64,000 nucleotides of DNA from the NCBI GenBank assembly GCA_963828285.1, contig CAWHEB010000002.1, positions 124,001 to 188,000 of the forward strand. The letters run 5' to 3'. The number at the start of each line of letters is the position of its first letter. The stretch's first letter is position 1. Shown piece by piece: positions 1 through 8,880 of the stretch. The translations under genes were made by a program, and so were the position numbers. This DNA is from DAIOEK01 sp963828285. Its GTDB lineage: Bacteria > Chloroflexota > Anaerolineae > Anaerolineales > Anaerolineaceae. The notes below the pieces were generated by a model. The model ran no database searches. It saw nothing but the letters and a program-made list of their open reading frames with translations, and was not told where the DNA came from.

Positions 1-77
1 TATAGGTGGTTTATAACACGATTCAGTACTTTATGTAATTAGTTGTACGATATTGCCGATTCTGCATCATTTTAGTG

Positions 78-105
78 TTGCGTATGATACAACTTTGAGT
101 ACAAT
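78..105 (+). promoter_or_regulatory. Candidate promoter of the phnD-like gene
   Basis: A -35-like TTGCGT (78-83) and a -10-like TACAAT (100-105) are separated by 16 nt, about 70 nt before the start codon. They are the best sigma-70-type pair in this leader. The call rests on pattern only. Confidence 0.45.
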
Positions 106-117
106 AGGAATGTACTC

Positions 118-139
118 TTCCTGAAAGCTCATTCAGGAA
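118..139 (+). promoter_or_regulatory. Hairpin in the phnD leader
   Basis: TTCCTGA (118-124) and TCAGGAA (133-139) form a perfect 7-bp stem with an 8-nt loop. It lies between the candidate promoter and the ribosome binding site. There is no T-tract after it, so it is not an intrinsic terminator. It may stabilise the message or bind a regulator, but no known riboswitch is recognised. Confidence 0.35.
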
Positions 140-175
140 AGAAACTCTCTCTACACATTCTATAGGAGGAATAAG

Positions 176-1306
176 ATGAGATCTAAGTTGTTTATATTGT
201 TGGTGGTCCTGGTAACTGCCGCCATGGTTTTGGGAGCATGCACACCCGCTCCGACCGCTGCACCCGTAGTAGTTGAACCAACTGCAGTTCCACCTACCGC
301 TGTTCCGCCGACTGAAGTACCCCCAACCTTAGAGCCAACTGTTGAACCGACAGTAGCCCCAACAGCCGCACCAACCGTTCCACCAATGGTCTGCACCAAG
401 ATGGAAAACGCACCCGTAGTAGCCGCTGGCGAACTGGGATCACCTGATAAACCGATCGTTCTTGCATTCGTCCCCTCTGGCGATACTGGCAAGATCACCA
501 AAGCCGGCACCGAAATCGCTGACTGCCTTGGACAAATGACCGGATTAACCTTCAATATCGAAGTTGGTACCTCATTCGCAGCTTCAATTGAAGCCATGGG
601 CGCTGAAAAAGCCCAGGTTGGTTTCTTGAATACTTTCGCCATTCTGCTTGCACGTGAAAAATACGGTGTTGTCCCCGTACTTGTTAACCTGCGAAAATAC
701 AACACCAATGCAGTTGATGCTGATGCAGCTCTAAAAGGAGAGATGGAACCGTTCTATAAGGGTCAATTCATCGCCAAGGCCGACTCTGGTATCAAAACCT
801 ACGCTGACCTGAAAGGCAAATCCTTCTGTTTCGTTGACCCAACCTCCACTTCCGGGTACATCGTCCCACGGATCATGCTGAAAGCCAATGGCATCGACCC
901 CGATGTTGACTTCTCCGCCACCCAGAATGCCGGTTCCCACAATAATGTTGCCATAGCTGTTTATAACGGCGACTGCGACGCTGGTGTAACCTTCATTGAT
1001 GTTCTGACCGATGGCGCAGCCAATTTGGCTGAAAAGTATCCTGACATCGCTACCGCGGTCGTTCCTTTCGTGAACACCGAGAAAATCCCGAATGATGGCG
1101 TTCAACTCATCAAAAACCTCGATCCCAAGTTGGGTGATGCCATTGTTGCCGGACTGTTAGCCATGACCGAAGATCCGGGCGGCAAAGCAGTTCTCAAATC
1201 ACTGTACAGCATCAACGGATTTACCAAGGTCGAGCCCACATTCTATGATGATTACGGCGCGATCTTGAAGAAAGCTGGCGTTGATCCCGCTGAACTGATC
1301 AAGTAA
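176..1306 (+). CDS. phnD: PhnD-type phosphate/phosphite/phosphonate ABC transporter substrate-binding lipoprotein
   Basis: Periplasmic-type binding protein, expected to be lipid-anchored outside the membrane and to deliver an oxyanion such as phosphonate, phosphite or phosphate to a PhnCE importer. The 376-aa product has a signal peptide ending in a lipobox with Cys22, a Pro/Thr/Val-rich linker (about residues 24-70), then the binding domain. The family motif STSGY (224-228) follows DPT, as in PhnD proteins that hold the anion with Ser/Thr side chains and backbone amides. An AGGAGGA box sits just before the ATG. The likely partners phnC and a fused phnE lie about 9 kb away on the opposite strand. 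No C-P lyase genes are present, so the substrate cannot be fixed from context. Confidence 0.9.
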   Translation: MRSKLFILLVVLVTAAMVLGACTPAPTAAPVVVEPTAVPPTAVPPTEVPPTLEPTVEPTVAPTAAPTVPPMVCTKMENAPVVAAGELGSPDKPIVLAFVPSGDTGKITKAGTEIADCLGQMTGLTFNIEVGTSFAASIEAMGAEKAQVGFLNTFAILLAREKYGVVPVLVNLRKYNTNAVDADAALKGEMEPFYKGQFIAKADSGIKTYADLKGKSFCFVDPTSTSGYIVPRIMLKANGIDPDVDFSATQNAGSHNNVAIAVYNGDCDAGVTFIDVLTDGAANLAEKYPDIATAVVPFVNTEKIPNDGVQLIKNLDPKLGDAIVAGLLAMTEDPGGKAVLKSLYSINGFTKVEPTFYDDYGAILKKAGVDPAELIK

Positions 1307-1334
1307 TCAGTCAGCTTTCGAAATATGAAAAACG

Positions 1335-1366
1335 AACTCCTCCAACAAATGTTGGAGGAGTTTTTT
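1335..1366 (+). terminator. Rho-independent terminator after phnD
   Basis: CTCCTCCAAC (1337-1346) pairs perfectly with GTTGGAGGAG (1351-1360) around an AAAT loop and is followed by a run of six T. It ends the phnD-like transcript about 30 nt after the stop. Confidence 0.9.
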
Positions 1367-1392
1367 ATGTTCATAAAATGAAAAATACGGAG

Positions 1393-1466
1393 CGCCCTCG
1401 GTGAGGATCGAACTCACAACCAACGGATTCGAAGTCCGGTACTCTGTCCAATTGAGCTACGAGGGC
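1393..1466 (-). tRNA. tRNA-Arg (anticodon UCG)
   Basis: Full cloverleaf on the minus strand: acceptor GCCCTCG pairs with CGAGGGC, D-stem GCTC, anticodon loop CTTCGAA giving anticodon TCG, T-arm GTGAG-TTCGATC-CTCAC, discriminator G. The gene is 74 nt. CCA is not encoded. It decodes CGA. Confidence 0.95.
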
Positions 1467-1508
1467 GAATTGCCTGATGATTATACCTGAAAATATTACC
1501 TTTTCAGA

Positions 1509-2858
1509 TTACTCCCAAAGACCATTTGCCTTAATGACGTCCTGATACCAATAGTAACTCTTCTTCGGCGTTCGTTTCAGGGTATCATAATCTACACGCA
1601 CAATGCCAAAGCGCTTGTCGTAGCCCTGAGCCCACTCGAAGTTATCCATGAAACTCCAAATATAATATCCGCCCACATTGGCGCCTTCAGCATGAGCTTC
1701 ATGGACAGCCCGCAAATGATCGCGGACGTACATGATCCGACCGTAATCCTTGACAAAGCCATCCGCATTTGGCTCATCCAATGCAGCGGTACCATTCTCG
1801 GTGACAAACATCAGTGGATTGCCGTATTTCTCTTTGACCTGCATGATGATGTCCTTCAATCCCTGCGGATAGACCCCCCAACCCATCTCTGTAGATCCGT
1901 AAAGGGAGCTGGAAGTGTGCTTATCACTTTGTTTCAACATTCCGCCGTTTTGATCGAATTTGACTTTGGTAGAGAAGTAATAGTTCAAGCCAACGAAATC
2001 GAATGAACCTTTGATGATGCTCATATCCGAGGCTTCGATTGGCATCTCGAACGGTTCCATCCATTTCATCAGCCCTTCCGGATATTTCCCATGGATCAAG
2101 GGTTGAAGATAAAGATCATTCAGCATTTCGTTTTTGCGCTGGCAGGCTGCCAGATCTTTTTCGTCGTTTGACGCGGGCATTGCAGGGGAGACATTCAAGA
2201 CAATGCCTATCTTTCCACTGCAAGCCAGGTAACGGAACATCTGTACGGCATTCGCGTGCGCAGTTAATAAATGATGGGTGGCTATAAATCCTTTTGAGAA
2301 ATCCTGATAACCGGGAGCCATCACTCCAAATGCGTATCCCAGAAATGCAACAACCCAGGGCTCATTATGAGTAACCCAGTAAGGAACCCGGTCTCCGAAT
2401 TTTTTAAAGATGACCTCGGCATAGTCGCTAAACCATTGAACGGACTCGCGATTGATCCATCCACCGCGGTCTTCGAGTGCTTGGGGAAGATCCCAATGAT
2501 TGAGGGTGATATTGGGTTGGATGTCGTATTTCAGAAGTTTATCGATTATACGGTCGTAAAAATCTAGACCTTTCTGATTGACCGGCAGGGTTCCGGAGGG
2601 CATGATCCGCGGCCAGGAAATGGAGAAACGATAGGTGTTCACCCCAAGATCCTTCATCAGCTTGAGGTCTTCTTCCCAGCGATGATAGTGGTCGCAGGCA
2701 ATGTCGGCATTATCATCATTTAATATCCGGCCGGGTTTATGATTAAAACGATCCCATACACTTTCGCCCTTACCATCTTCATTAAAGGCACCTTCAATTT
2801 GGAAGGCGGCTGTTGCGGTACCCCACATGAAATTTTTTGGAAATTGTAAGAATGACAT
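1509..2858 (-). CDS. Glycoside hydrolase family 1 beta-glucosidase
   Basis: Cytoplasmic retaining beta-glycosidase expected to cleave cellobiose, other beta-glucosides or beta-galactosides. The 449-aa length is normal for GH1. The TIM-barrel signatures are clear: the N-terminal FMWGTATAAFQIEG region, the acid/base Glu166 in THNEPW, and the nucleophile Glu354 in FVTENG. The ATG at 2858 is chosen because GGAGGA lies just upstream and the protein then begins in the family's usual way. An upstream in-frame extension would run into the divergent gene at 2977. No signal peptide is seen. No sugar transporter adjoins it. It shares a divergent 118-nt intergenic region with the HAD-HD gene. Confidence 0.93.
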   Translation of the reverse strand: MSFLQFPKNFMWGTATAAFQIEGAFNEDGKGESVWDRFNHKPGRILNDDNADIACDHYHRWEEDLKLMKDLGVNTYRFSISWPRIMPSGTLPVNQKGLDFYDRIIDKLLKYDIQPNITLNHWDLPQALEDRGGWINRESVQWFSDYAEVIFKKFGDRVPYWVTHNEPWVVAFLGYAFGVMAPGYQDFSKGFIATHHLLTAHANAVQMFRYLACSGKIGIVLNVSPAMPASNDEKDLAACQRKNEMLNDLYLQPLIHGKYPEGLMKWMEPFEMPIEASDMSIIKGSFDFVGLNYYFSTKVKFDQNGGMLKQSDKHTSSSLYGSTEMGWGVYPQGLKDIIMQVKEKYGNPLMFVTENGTAALDEPNADGFVKDYGRIMYVRDHLRAVHEAHAEGANVGGYYIWSFMDNFEWAQGYDKRFGIVRVDYDTLKRTPKKSYYWYQDVIKANGLWE

Positions 2859-2976
2859 GTTGTCCTCCGGTGTTTGTCCCCGTGCATGGGAATTATTGGC
2901 TATGATTGCTACCTTGAAATTATAATGGAGAGCAGAGAAATTGATTGAAAATTCAGGGATAAGACATAGGTGAGAT

Positions 2977-4065
2977 ATGTTGAAGGCAGTACTTTTTGAT
3001 TGGGGCAATACCGTCATGGAAGAGCTCTACGATCAAGCGGGTATCATGGCCAATTGGAAGAAAGTGGCTGCAACACCCGGAATTGAGACTGCCCTCTCTG
3101 CCATCGACGCGAGCGCTGTCGTATGTATTGCGACGAACGCCGCAGAATCGAATTCAGACCAGGTCCGCAAAGCTCTTGAACGGGTTGGACTGGCAAACTA
3201 TTTTCAATTTATCTTCACAGCCTCGGAATTGGAAAGCATAAAACCTCAGAAAGAATACTTTGAAAAAATCAGCAAACGGCTAGGGATAAAATTTGAAGAG
3301 ATGGTGATGGTCGGCGACTCCCTCAGCGGAGATGCACTGGGGCCATCCGTCCTGGGGTTACATGCAGTGTGGCTAAGGCGGAAAGAGACCCCGGTGATCC
3401 ACCATCCATTCTACGATGCTGAAATCACATCCATGGACCAGTTCCCGGATGCATGGCTGAGACTACAAAAAGGTGAATTACCAACCGTACTGCAATCCAT
3501 GTTATTGATGAAGAAGCATGGCATGCCTCCAAAAGTACTCAAGCATACTCAGGTGGTTGCTCTGGCGGGTTATGTCCTTGCTCGGTGGTTATTCGACGAA
3601 GGTGTGCAAGTGGATCCCATCCTCGTGCACAGGGCTGCATTGCTGCATGATATCGATAAATCAAGCTGGAAAGACTTCGGTATGCTGCATGGCGAAGCGG
3701 GTGCCAGTTATCTTGAGCAAGCAGGATTCCCACTGCTCAGCGAGCCAATTAAAAGGCACCAAATCTTTAATATACTCAGCCTGGAACGTGCACCTCAAAC
3801 CTGGGAATCCAAGCTGGTTTATCTGGCTGACAAATATGCAGAGAAGGACCGACTGGTACGACCTGAAGAACGGGTGGAACATCTCTGTGGAAGGTATCCG
3901 GATTCTTGCGAGATGATCCGCAGTTGCCTCGAACCCATCCATGACCTTGAGATGGAAATTTGCGAGACAATTCATACAAATCCGACATTACTTTTGGAAA
4001 ATATTGGCCGCGCGATCAGCAGGGTGGATCTGAATCAACTGCATTTGGAAAAATCTGGCTATTAA
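2977..4065 (+). CDS. HAD-like hydrolase fused to an HD-domain phosphohydrolase
   Basis: The 362-aa product carries two hydrolase folds. Residues 1-165 look like a HAD domain: FDWGNT (Asp8), ATN near 52-54, Lys89 and VGDS (Asp114). The usual second Asp of motif I is Gly10, so classic phosphatase chemistry may be altered. Residues 185-340 look like an HD domain: His190, His224-Asp225 in LLHDIDK, a later KRHQ and an Asp in YLADKYAEKD, consistent with metal-dependent phosphohydrolase chemistry. An AGGTGAG box precedes the ATG. The gene is divergent from the GH1 gene, and the substrate is unknown. The two domain calls are firm; the role is not. Confidence 0.8.
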   Translation: MLKAVLFDWGNTVMEELYDQAGIMANWKKVAATPGIETALSAIDASAVVCIATNAAESNSDQVRKALERVGLANYFQFIFTASELESIKPQKEYFEKISKRLGIKFEEMVMVGDSLSGDALGPSVLGLHAVWLRRKETPVIHHPFYDAEITSMDQFPDAWLRLQKGELPTVLQSMLLMKKHGMPPKVLKHTQVVALAGYVLARWLFDEGVQVDPILVHRAALLHDIDKSSWKDFGMLHGEAGASYLEQAGFPLLSEPIKRHQIFNILSLERAPQTWESKLVYLADKYAEKDRLVRPEERVEHLCGRYPDSCEMIRSCLEPIHDLEMEICETIHTNPTLLLENIGRAISRVDLNQLHLEKSGY

Positions 4066-4206
4066 CGAGGATTGACTGCTATAAAGTGATACTTGCGGTT
4101 AATATCTCGTAATTTATATAATGAAACTAATCCAAGAATACACTCTTCTGACAGGAACTTCAAACTAACTCTTCCGACTGTCTGTTCAGCATCCAAAGGA
4201 GGGACT

Positions 4207-5247
4207 ATGAACAGATGGTTTCGCATGATCCTGGTTTTGACAGTTATTTCAATAAGTTGTGTCTGTAATCCATTTCAAAAAAGTAATCCAATTCCAACGA
4301 TCAATCCGAATTCATCGGCAATCCCGACTGATATTGCCGGGAATGTAGCTGCCGAAATGACAGTCGCACCTTCCGGATTCCTTGAAACCATCCCACCTAT
4401 CGTATTTAGCGCCACAGGATGGTGCGTAAAAGGATCAGGCGAGGAGATTTTCCTCATCAATCCAGATGGAAGTGGTGCTGTCTGCATTACCAACAGTCCA
4501 GGGGACGATCGTGATCCAGCCTGGTCACCGGATGGAAGCAAAATTGTCTTTACCTCGGAAAGAGATAACCAACTTGAGATCTATCTGATGAATTCCGATG
4601 GTTCAGACCAACAGCGCATTACCAATAATTCGATGAAAGAATTCTACCCGGCCTGGTCAAGTGATGGAACAAAAATAGTTTTCAGTGGGCTTAAGGATGG
4701 GATCGAGAACCTGTATCTGATCGATCCAGATGGATCAAACCTGACCAACATAACAAAGAATAAAGGGAAGACAACATACGCTTACCCGGATTGGTCACCA
4801 ATTGGAGAATGGATCGTCTACTCATCGTTCGGGCGCGGGAAACAAAGTGGAATATATCAGATCCGGCCGGATGGGACAAATGAAACTCTCCTGGCTTCAG
4901 GTCCGCTGCATAACCCGAATTGGTCTCCGGATGGAACAAGAATAGCTTTGGATGGCGAACCTGGTGGAAATGCGTTCGATGTTTATGTAATGGATATCAG
5001 TGGTTCAGATTTCCATATTGTTACCCGCAGTCCATCCGAATGCCACTATTGTGCAAAAAATCCGGTTTGGTCACCGGATGGGGAGCAGATATTGCTCACG
5101 TCTCAACGAAAATTTGAAGGGCAATACTTTTGGGAGCTATTTATTGTAGATTTGGGTGGTACCCATGAAGTTCAAATTACGCAAAGCCAGACTGGAGTTC
5201 TTTACTCAGACCCAATTCAACCCGATTGGACAGCCTTTACCGAATAA
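4207..5247 (+). CDS. TolB/PD40-type beta-propeller lipoprotein
   Basis: Secreted 346-aa protein with an N-terminal hydrophobic segment and a Cys at 18 or 20 suitable for lipidation. The rest is a run of about six PD40 blades with the repeated pattern WSPDGSKIVF followed by IYLMNSDGS, as in TolB and WD40-like beta-propellers. An AAGGAGGGA box just before 4207 fixes the start; an earlier in-frame ATG at 4093 would add 38 residues that are not signal-like. Such propellers usually bind partner proteins or ligands. No Tol-Pal genes are nearby, so TolB function is not implied. It ends 3 nt from a convergent gene. Confidence 0.82.
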   Translation: MNRWFRMILVLTVISISCVCNPFQKSNPIPTINPNSSAIPTDIAGNVAAEMTVAPSGFLETIPPIVFSATGWCVKGSGEEIFLINPDGSGAVCITNSPGDDRDPAWSPDGSKIVFTSERDNQLEIYLMNSDGSDQQRITNNSMKEFYPAWSSDGTKIVFSGLKDGIENLYLIDPDGSNLTNITKNKGKTTYAYPDWSPIGEWIVYSSFGRGKQSGIYQIRPDGTNETLLASGPLHNPNWSPDGTRIALDGEPGGNAFDVYVMDISGSDFHIVTRSPSECHYCAKNPVWSPDGEQILLTSQRKFEGQYFWELFIVDLGGTHEVQITQSQTGVLYSDPIQPDWTAFTE

Positions 5248-5250
5248 AAG

Positions 5251-6744
5251 CTATTGCTGTTGAATATTGAAATAGTTATAGACAGCTTCAGACAACTCAG
5301 CCATCATTCGGTTAGCCGGATCAAAAACCATTTGAACCGGATCATGCAAGAATATGGATAAGATGTAATTTCCACCGGGAGTATAGATAATCCCCGAATC
5401 TCCCATGGTGTGGATCAATCCATCAGATTCGGTGGCATAAGCATGTTTATGTGCGATCTGGGTTCCTTCCGGTAACCCGGCCTGCAACAAAATTGCCACA
5501 GTCTTATTCCCTGCTAATAGTGATACCATCTGCTGACATTCTCCCTGGGTTATCTTCTCCGGGAAGGCAGCCGCAAATGCACCACCGCCATTTTGAGAAC
5601 ACATATAGATATCTTCCAGGATCATACCCATATCCAGCGGAGTGGTCTGGCTGAATGGATCCGGATTGGTGTTCAGATCTGTCCGCAGATTAGATGGGGT
5701 CTCGTTTCTGGATAGAAAATCAGGGCGGGCCATATACGCACCCAGGAAAGTATTCTGAAGTCCGAGCATCTGCATATCCTGGGTAACTTCCAGCGGTCCA
5801 ATCCCCTTGCTCAAGGTTTGATCCATCAGAACGTCTGCCGGAGCATTTCCTGATTCCTGGATCATCAATGACATTGAATTGATAATCTGTGGTGGTGTAG
5901 GCTCGTCCGTTCGGCGGAAAACCGAAACCATGATCGGGATCTTGATCGAGCTTTCGGCTGAGAATGCAATATCCGGGTCGATCGGTAAAGTGGATCCGTT
6001 TTGGTATCCAAAGTGGATGGATTCACCAGTCTGCAGGTCTTCGAGATACAGGTCAGCGATACCATCAAATCCATTCACCAGGAATATTTGTTGGAGCAGG
6101 ATCTGTAGGTTTTGAAGTGCCGGTCTGGGTGCTAGCGTGTTTTCAAAAGAAAGATTGACCACCCTGTTTTTCGGTGATTGCAATGCGGTATCGATCAGAT
6201 CGATGGCGCGATCCACATTCAAGACGCTGCCGGGTTTTCCCTGGGTGAAATTTGTCGTTCCCGGAACAGGTACCGGAGCAGTAGGCGGCTCATCATATCT
6301 TGAAGCGATCTCATTCACCAGATAACTGCGGGTCCGTTCCCGATCCAACGTGGAACGTAAAGGAATGATCGATGGTGGGCGCTGTCGATTCCAGAGGTAA
6401 TCCCAGAATCCTGCCCAGAACGGTCTGTCCACGCGCTGCAGGTCCGCTGCGGTGAGCATACCTTCCAGATCCAGTTCGAATCCAATGGAGTTGGGTCTGA
6501 TCTGGATGATCGCGTTGTTATAGCGGAGTTCGATAGGAGATGAATAAGTAACCAGAATTCTGTTGGCAGCTTCCGCCCGACCCAGATTGCCAATGGGGAT
6601 ATCTGCGATAACCATTCCGCTGGGGAAATTAGCCCTGTCACGGCTGAAACTGATCAGTTGAAAAGCCGTTAGAATCACCGCCGTCACGATAAACACAACT
6701 GAGATCCAGCGTAATGAAGAAAAGGATGCGTTAGAACGTCTCAA
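5251..6744 (-). CDS. Membrane-anchored serine beta-lactamase/PBP-fold protein with N-terminal PG_binding_4-like domain
   Basis: The 497-aa product has one N-terminal transmembrane segment (about 12-32). A domain resembling the VanW/YoaR-associated PG_binding_4 family follows (about 40-200), then a class A beta-lactamase-like domain (about 220-490). The active-site SxxK is Ser265 to Lys268 (SSIK), and an SGN triad lies at 298-300. At the usual KTG site the sequence reads HKHA (432-435), so the third motif is degenerate. The role could be wall binding or D,D-peptidase-like remodelling rather than drug resistance. The start is TTG at 6744, supported by AGAGG 5 nt upstream. tRNA-Ser lies upstream. 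Confidence 0.75.
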   Translation of the reverse strand: MRRSNASFSSLRWISVVFIVTAVILTAFQLISFSRDRANFPSGMVIADIPIGNLGRAEAANRILVTYSSPIELRYNNAIIQIRPNSIGFELDLEGMLTAADLQRVDRPFWAGFWDYLWNRQRPPSIIPLRSTLDRERTRSYLVNEIASRYDEPPTAPVPVPGTTNFTQGKPGSVLNVDRAIDLIDTALQSPKNRVVNLSFENTLAPRPALQNLQILLQQIFLVNGFDGIADLYLEDLQTGESIHFGYQNGSTLPIDPDIAFSAESSIKIPIMVSVFRRTDEPTPPQIINSMSLMIQESGNAPADVLMDQTLSKGIGPLEVTQDMQMLGLQNTFLGAYMARPDFLSRNETPSNLRTDLNTNPDPFSQTTPLDMGMILEDIYMCSQNGGGAFAAAFPEKITQGECQQMVSLLAGNKTVAILLQAGLPEGTQIAHKHAYATESDGLIHTMGDSGIIYTPGGNYILSIFLHDPVQMVFDPANRMMAELSEAVYNYFNIQQQ

Positions 6745-6796
6745 AATACCTCTTTGTTAGGCTGAATTGTACCAAACATTTTGAGGGAAGACTCCG

Positions 6797-6826
6797 AAAA
6801 CAAAACAGACCCGGGATTGGGTCTGT
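6797..6826 (-). terminator. Terminator after tRNA-Ser
   Basis: ACAGACCC (6805-6812) pairs with GGGTCTGT (6819-6826). On the minus strand the stem is followed by TTTTGTTTT. It sits directly downstream of the tRNA gene. Confidence 0.75.
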
Positions 6827-6831
6827 GAAGG

Positions 6832-6918
6832 CGGAGAGGGAGGGATTCGAACCCTCGATACCTTGCGGTATATTCGCTTTCCAAGCGAACGCACTAGGCC
6901 AAGCTATGCGACCTCTCC
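6832..6918 (-). tRNA. tRNA-Ser (anticodon GGA)
   Basis: 87-nt class II tRNA on the minus strand: acceptor GGAGAGG/CCTCTCC, anticodon arm TTCGC-TTGGAAA-GCGAA giving GGA, a long variable arm (TACCGCAAGGTA) and T-arm GAGGG-TTCGAAT-CCCTC. Discriminator G; no encoded CCA. Confidence 0.96.
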
Positions 6919-6965
6919 TCTGTGCTGCGCCGGGTATTATACCATAACCCGGCATTCTACCAACC

Positions 6966-8036
6966 CTATTCAGGGAAATCGCCGAGTTCTTTTTTGAATC
7001 CCTGGATCATCTCGATCGGGGTTGGATCAACTTCATTTGCGATGGCCAAAAAGTAGGATGTGTAATCGCCAAAAGTGGTCGCGTTCCACATCATCTCCAT
7101 ATCATCAGAACCACGGATATTCACATCATCGGTCACGAATCCCTGAACCATCAGCAGATTTTTAACCAGCTTCGATCGTTTCTTATTGCGTTGATGGTCC
7201 CTTTCCCCAACCAGAAACAATACGAAATTGTTACAAATTGGATCAGACGGGAATTGTGATCCGGCGATGGAATTATGACAGGCTTCAGGGATGGCATCGT
7301 AAGCGCACCAGGTTTTTGCCAATTCATTGATCTGACCTTTCCACCTTCTGGCAATGGGAGCCAGTAACCCGGAACCGATGATCACAATATTCCGTCCCAC
7401 CATCTGCCCGGCAAGCATTTTGGCAGGGTTCTGGTGAACCGGATTGGTCGGGTCGTAAGCTTTGGCAAGGAATCTCATGCTGGCTACTGATTTCGCAATG
7501 GACTCACTTGGATCAGGGATCCATCCATTTTTGAACAAAATTGCCAGCAAATAGCTGAAAGTAAATCCGATCGCTGAGCGTGGTTGACCATCATGTTTGA
7601 ATAGCAAAACCGGTTTGTTCGCCGCTTTTAATCTGGTGGTGAGGGTGCCGCCTGTCGATATCGCAATCATGGGAAGATCTTTTGCCAATGCCTGAGACGC
7701 GACAGACAAGGTCTCTTCCGTACCTCCGGAGTGTGATGAGAAGATGATCAACGTCGATCCATCAAATGCCCACAGGGGAAGATCATATTCTCTGGAAACA
7801 ACGATAGGCAGGGAACATCTGCTTTGGGCATAAGCAGTCACCAAATCGCCGGCAATCGCCGAGCCGCCCATTCCACAGATCAGGATTTTTTGGATATTGG
7901 TAAACTTTGGGACTTTTTGCAATTGTTCAAGACCATCTTCCCAGGCAGATCCAAGATATTGCGGCAAAGCTTGCAAGTCTTTGATCATGCCGGATTTATC
8001 AATAGTTGTATATGATTTCAGATCGTCCAAATTCAC
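6966..8036 (-). CDS. Bifunctional phosphoglucose/phosphomannose isomerase
   Basis: Cytoplasmic isomerase interconverting glucose-6-P or mannose-6-P with fructose-6-P. The 356-aa size suits the short bifunctional PGI/PMI family, which is smaller than classical PGI. Two SIS domains are visible: GMGGSAIAGD (about 55-64) with the later SHSGGTEETL, and a C-terminal half with CHNSI at the place of the family's His-Asn-Glu motif. The GTG at 8036 is chosen because GGGAGGT lies just before it and translation then avoids overlap with the upstream gene. It follows the broken rsmI closely, in the same direction, so the two are probably cotranscribed. Confidence 0.88.
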   Translation of the reverse strand: MNLDDLKSYTTIDKSGMIKDLQALPQYLGSAWEDGLEQLQKVPKFTNIQKILICGMGGSAIAGDLVTAYAQSRCSLPIVVSREYDLPLWAFDGSTLIIFSSHSGGTEETLSVASQALAKDLPMIAISTGGTLTTRLKAANKPVLLFKHDGQPRSAIGFTFSYLLAILFKNGWIPDPSESIAKSVASMRFLAKAYDPTNPVHQNPAKMLAGQMVGRNIVIIGSGLLAPIARRWKGQINELAKTWCAYDAIPEACHNSIAGSQFPSDPICNNFVLFLVGERDHQRNKKRSKLVKNLLMVQGFVTDDVNIRGSDDMEMMWNATTFGDYTSYFLAIANEVDPTPIEMIQGFKKELGDFPE

Positions 8037-8056
8037 GATGACCTCCCTTATCCATA

Positions 8057-8341
8057 TTACTTGCGAGTATTTTGAATTTTTTGGTATATCTCTTTCCGTG
8101 ACCAACCGGATTTCTCAGCAAGTTCTTTCGCCAGATCGACCGGTTTCATATTCTTATTTAGATTAATCGATATTTGCTCATTAAGAAAATCTTCGTACCA
8201 TCTTTCCACCTGCGGTTTGGGAGCTAATACCAATGTAAATTCACCAATGGGGGGATTCTTTTCGAAATGGTCAATTGCTTCATCCAGAGTTCCGCGGATG
8301 ATCTCCTCGAACAACTTGGTCATCTCGCGGCAGACTGCCAC
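8057..8341 (-). pseudogene. rsmI: rsmI C-terminal fragment (frameshifted)
   Basis: This frame supplies the rest of RsmI: VAVCREMTKLFEE, the family's cofactor-domain motif, then APKP and a C-terminal helical tail. It continues the protein that is cut off in the entry starting at 8880. Restoring one C near 8347 (AACGGCAG to AACCGGCAG) would rejoin the halves as LGNRQVAVCREM, matching the family. It is followed 20 nt later by the isomerase start. Confidence 0.85.
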
Positions 8342-8880
8342 CTGCCGTTGCCCAGTACGGATCGCATATCTTTTAATGCCGACAGCAATCTATGCGGGGT
8401 TTCCAAAAATATCACCGAACAATCGAAACCATCAGCTCGTAAAAGGAGATCTTTTCGTTCTTTGGATTTTTTGGGGAAATAGCCAAGATATGCAAATTCA
8501 TCCGCGGGCAGCCCGGATACCGATATCGCTGTGATCGGAGAGCTGGGACCGGGGATGGGTACTACTCTGATCCCCGCTGCGGCAGCAGCCGAAACCAATG
8601 GAAAACCCGGGTCATTGATTACCGGAGTGCCTGCATCGGAAACAATGGCGATATCTTTAGTCTGCAGTATTCCCAACAGATGGTCAATCTGCGCTTTTTC
8701 ATTGAGATGATGGTTGCTAATGAGTTGGGTATTGATCTCGTAATGCTTCAGTAAAACTTTGGTGGTTCTGGTATCCTCGGCAGCGATCAGATCCACAGAC
8801 CGTAAGGTTTTTAACGCCCTGAGGGTGATATCTTCGAGATTTCCTATGGGTGTGGCAACAATATAGAGTGTCCCCGTCAT
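8320..8880 (-). pseudogene. rsmI: rsmI N-terminal part: 16S rRNA (cytidine1402-2'-O)-methyltransferase (frameshifted)
   Basis: RsmI methylates the 2'-hydroxyl of C1402 in 16S rRNA with SAM to tune decoding. This part has the family start MTGTLYIVATPIGNL, AEDTR, SDAGTP and PIPGPS, all strongly conserved. The frame then derails after VLGNG, at about 8345, into a short wrong tail. The remaining third lies in the next frame at 8057-8341. The lesion looks like one lost base, and the rest shows no decay, so a sequence error is likelier than a true pseudogene. The start ATG overlaps the stop of the upstream Ig-like lipoprotein by 1 nt (TAATG), which implies translational coupling. Confidence 0.88.

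Noticed and set aside
160..708. Long antisense frame over phnD rich in VG-T repeats
   Set aside because: It mirrors the Pro/Thr codon repeats of the phnD linker on the other strand. phnD has signal, motif and ribosome-site support.
4093..4206. Upstream start for the TolB-like lipoprotein
   Set aside because: It adds 38 residues before a clear signal peptide and has no ribosome site, whereas ATG 4207 follows AAGGAGGGA.
1393..6918. tRNA-Arg and tRNA-Ser as integration sites of a mobile element
   Set aside because: No integrase, no duplicated tRNA 3' end and no transposase in the window. The genes between them are ordinary metabolic genes.
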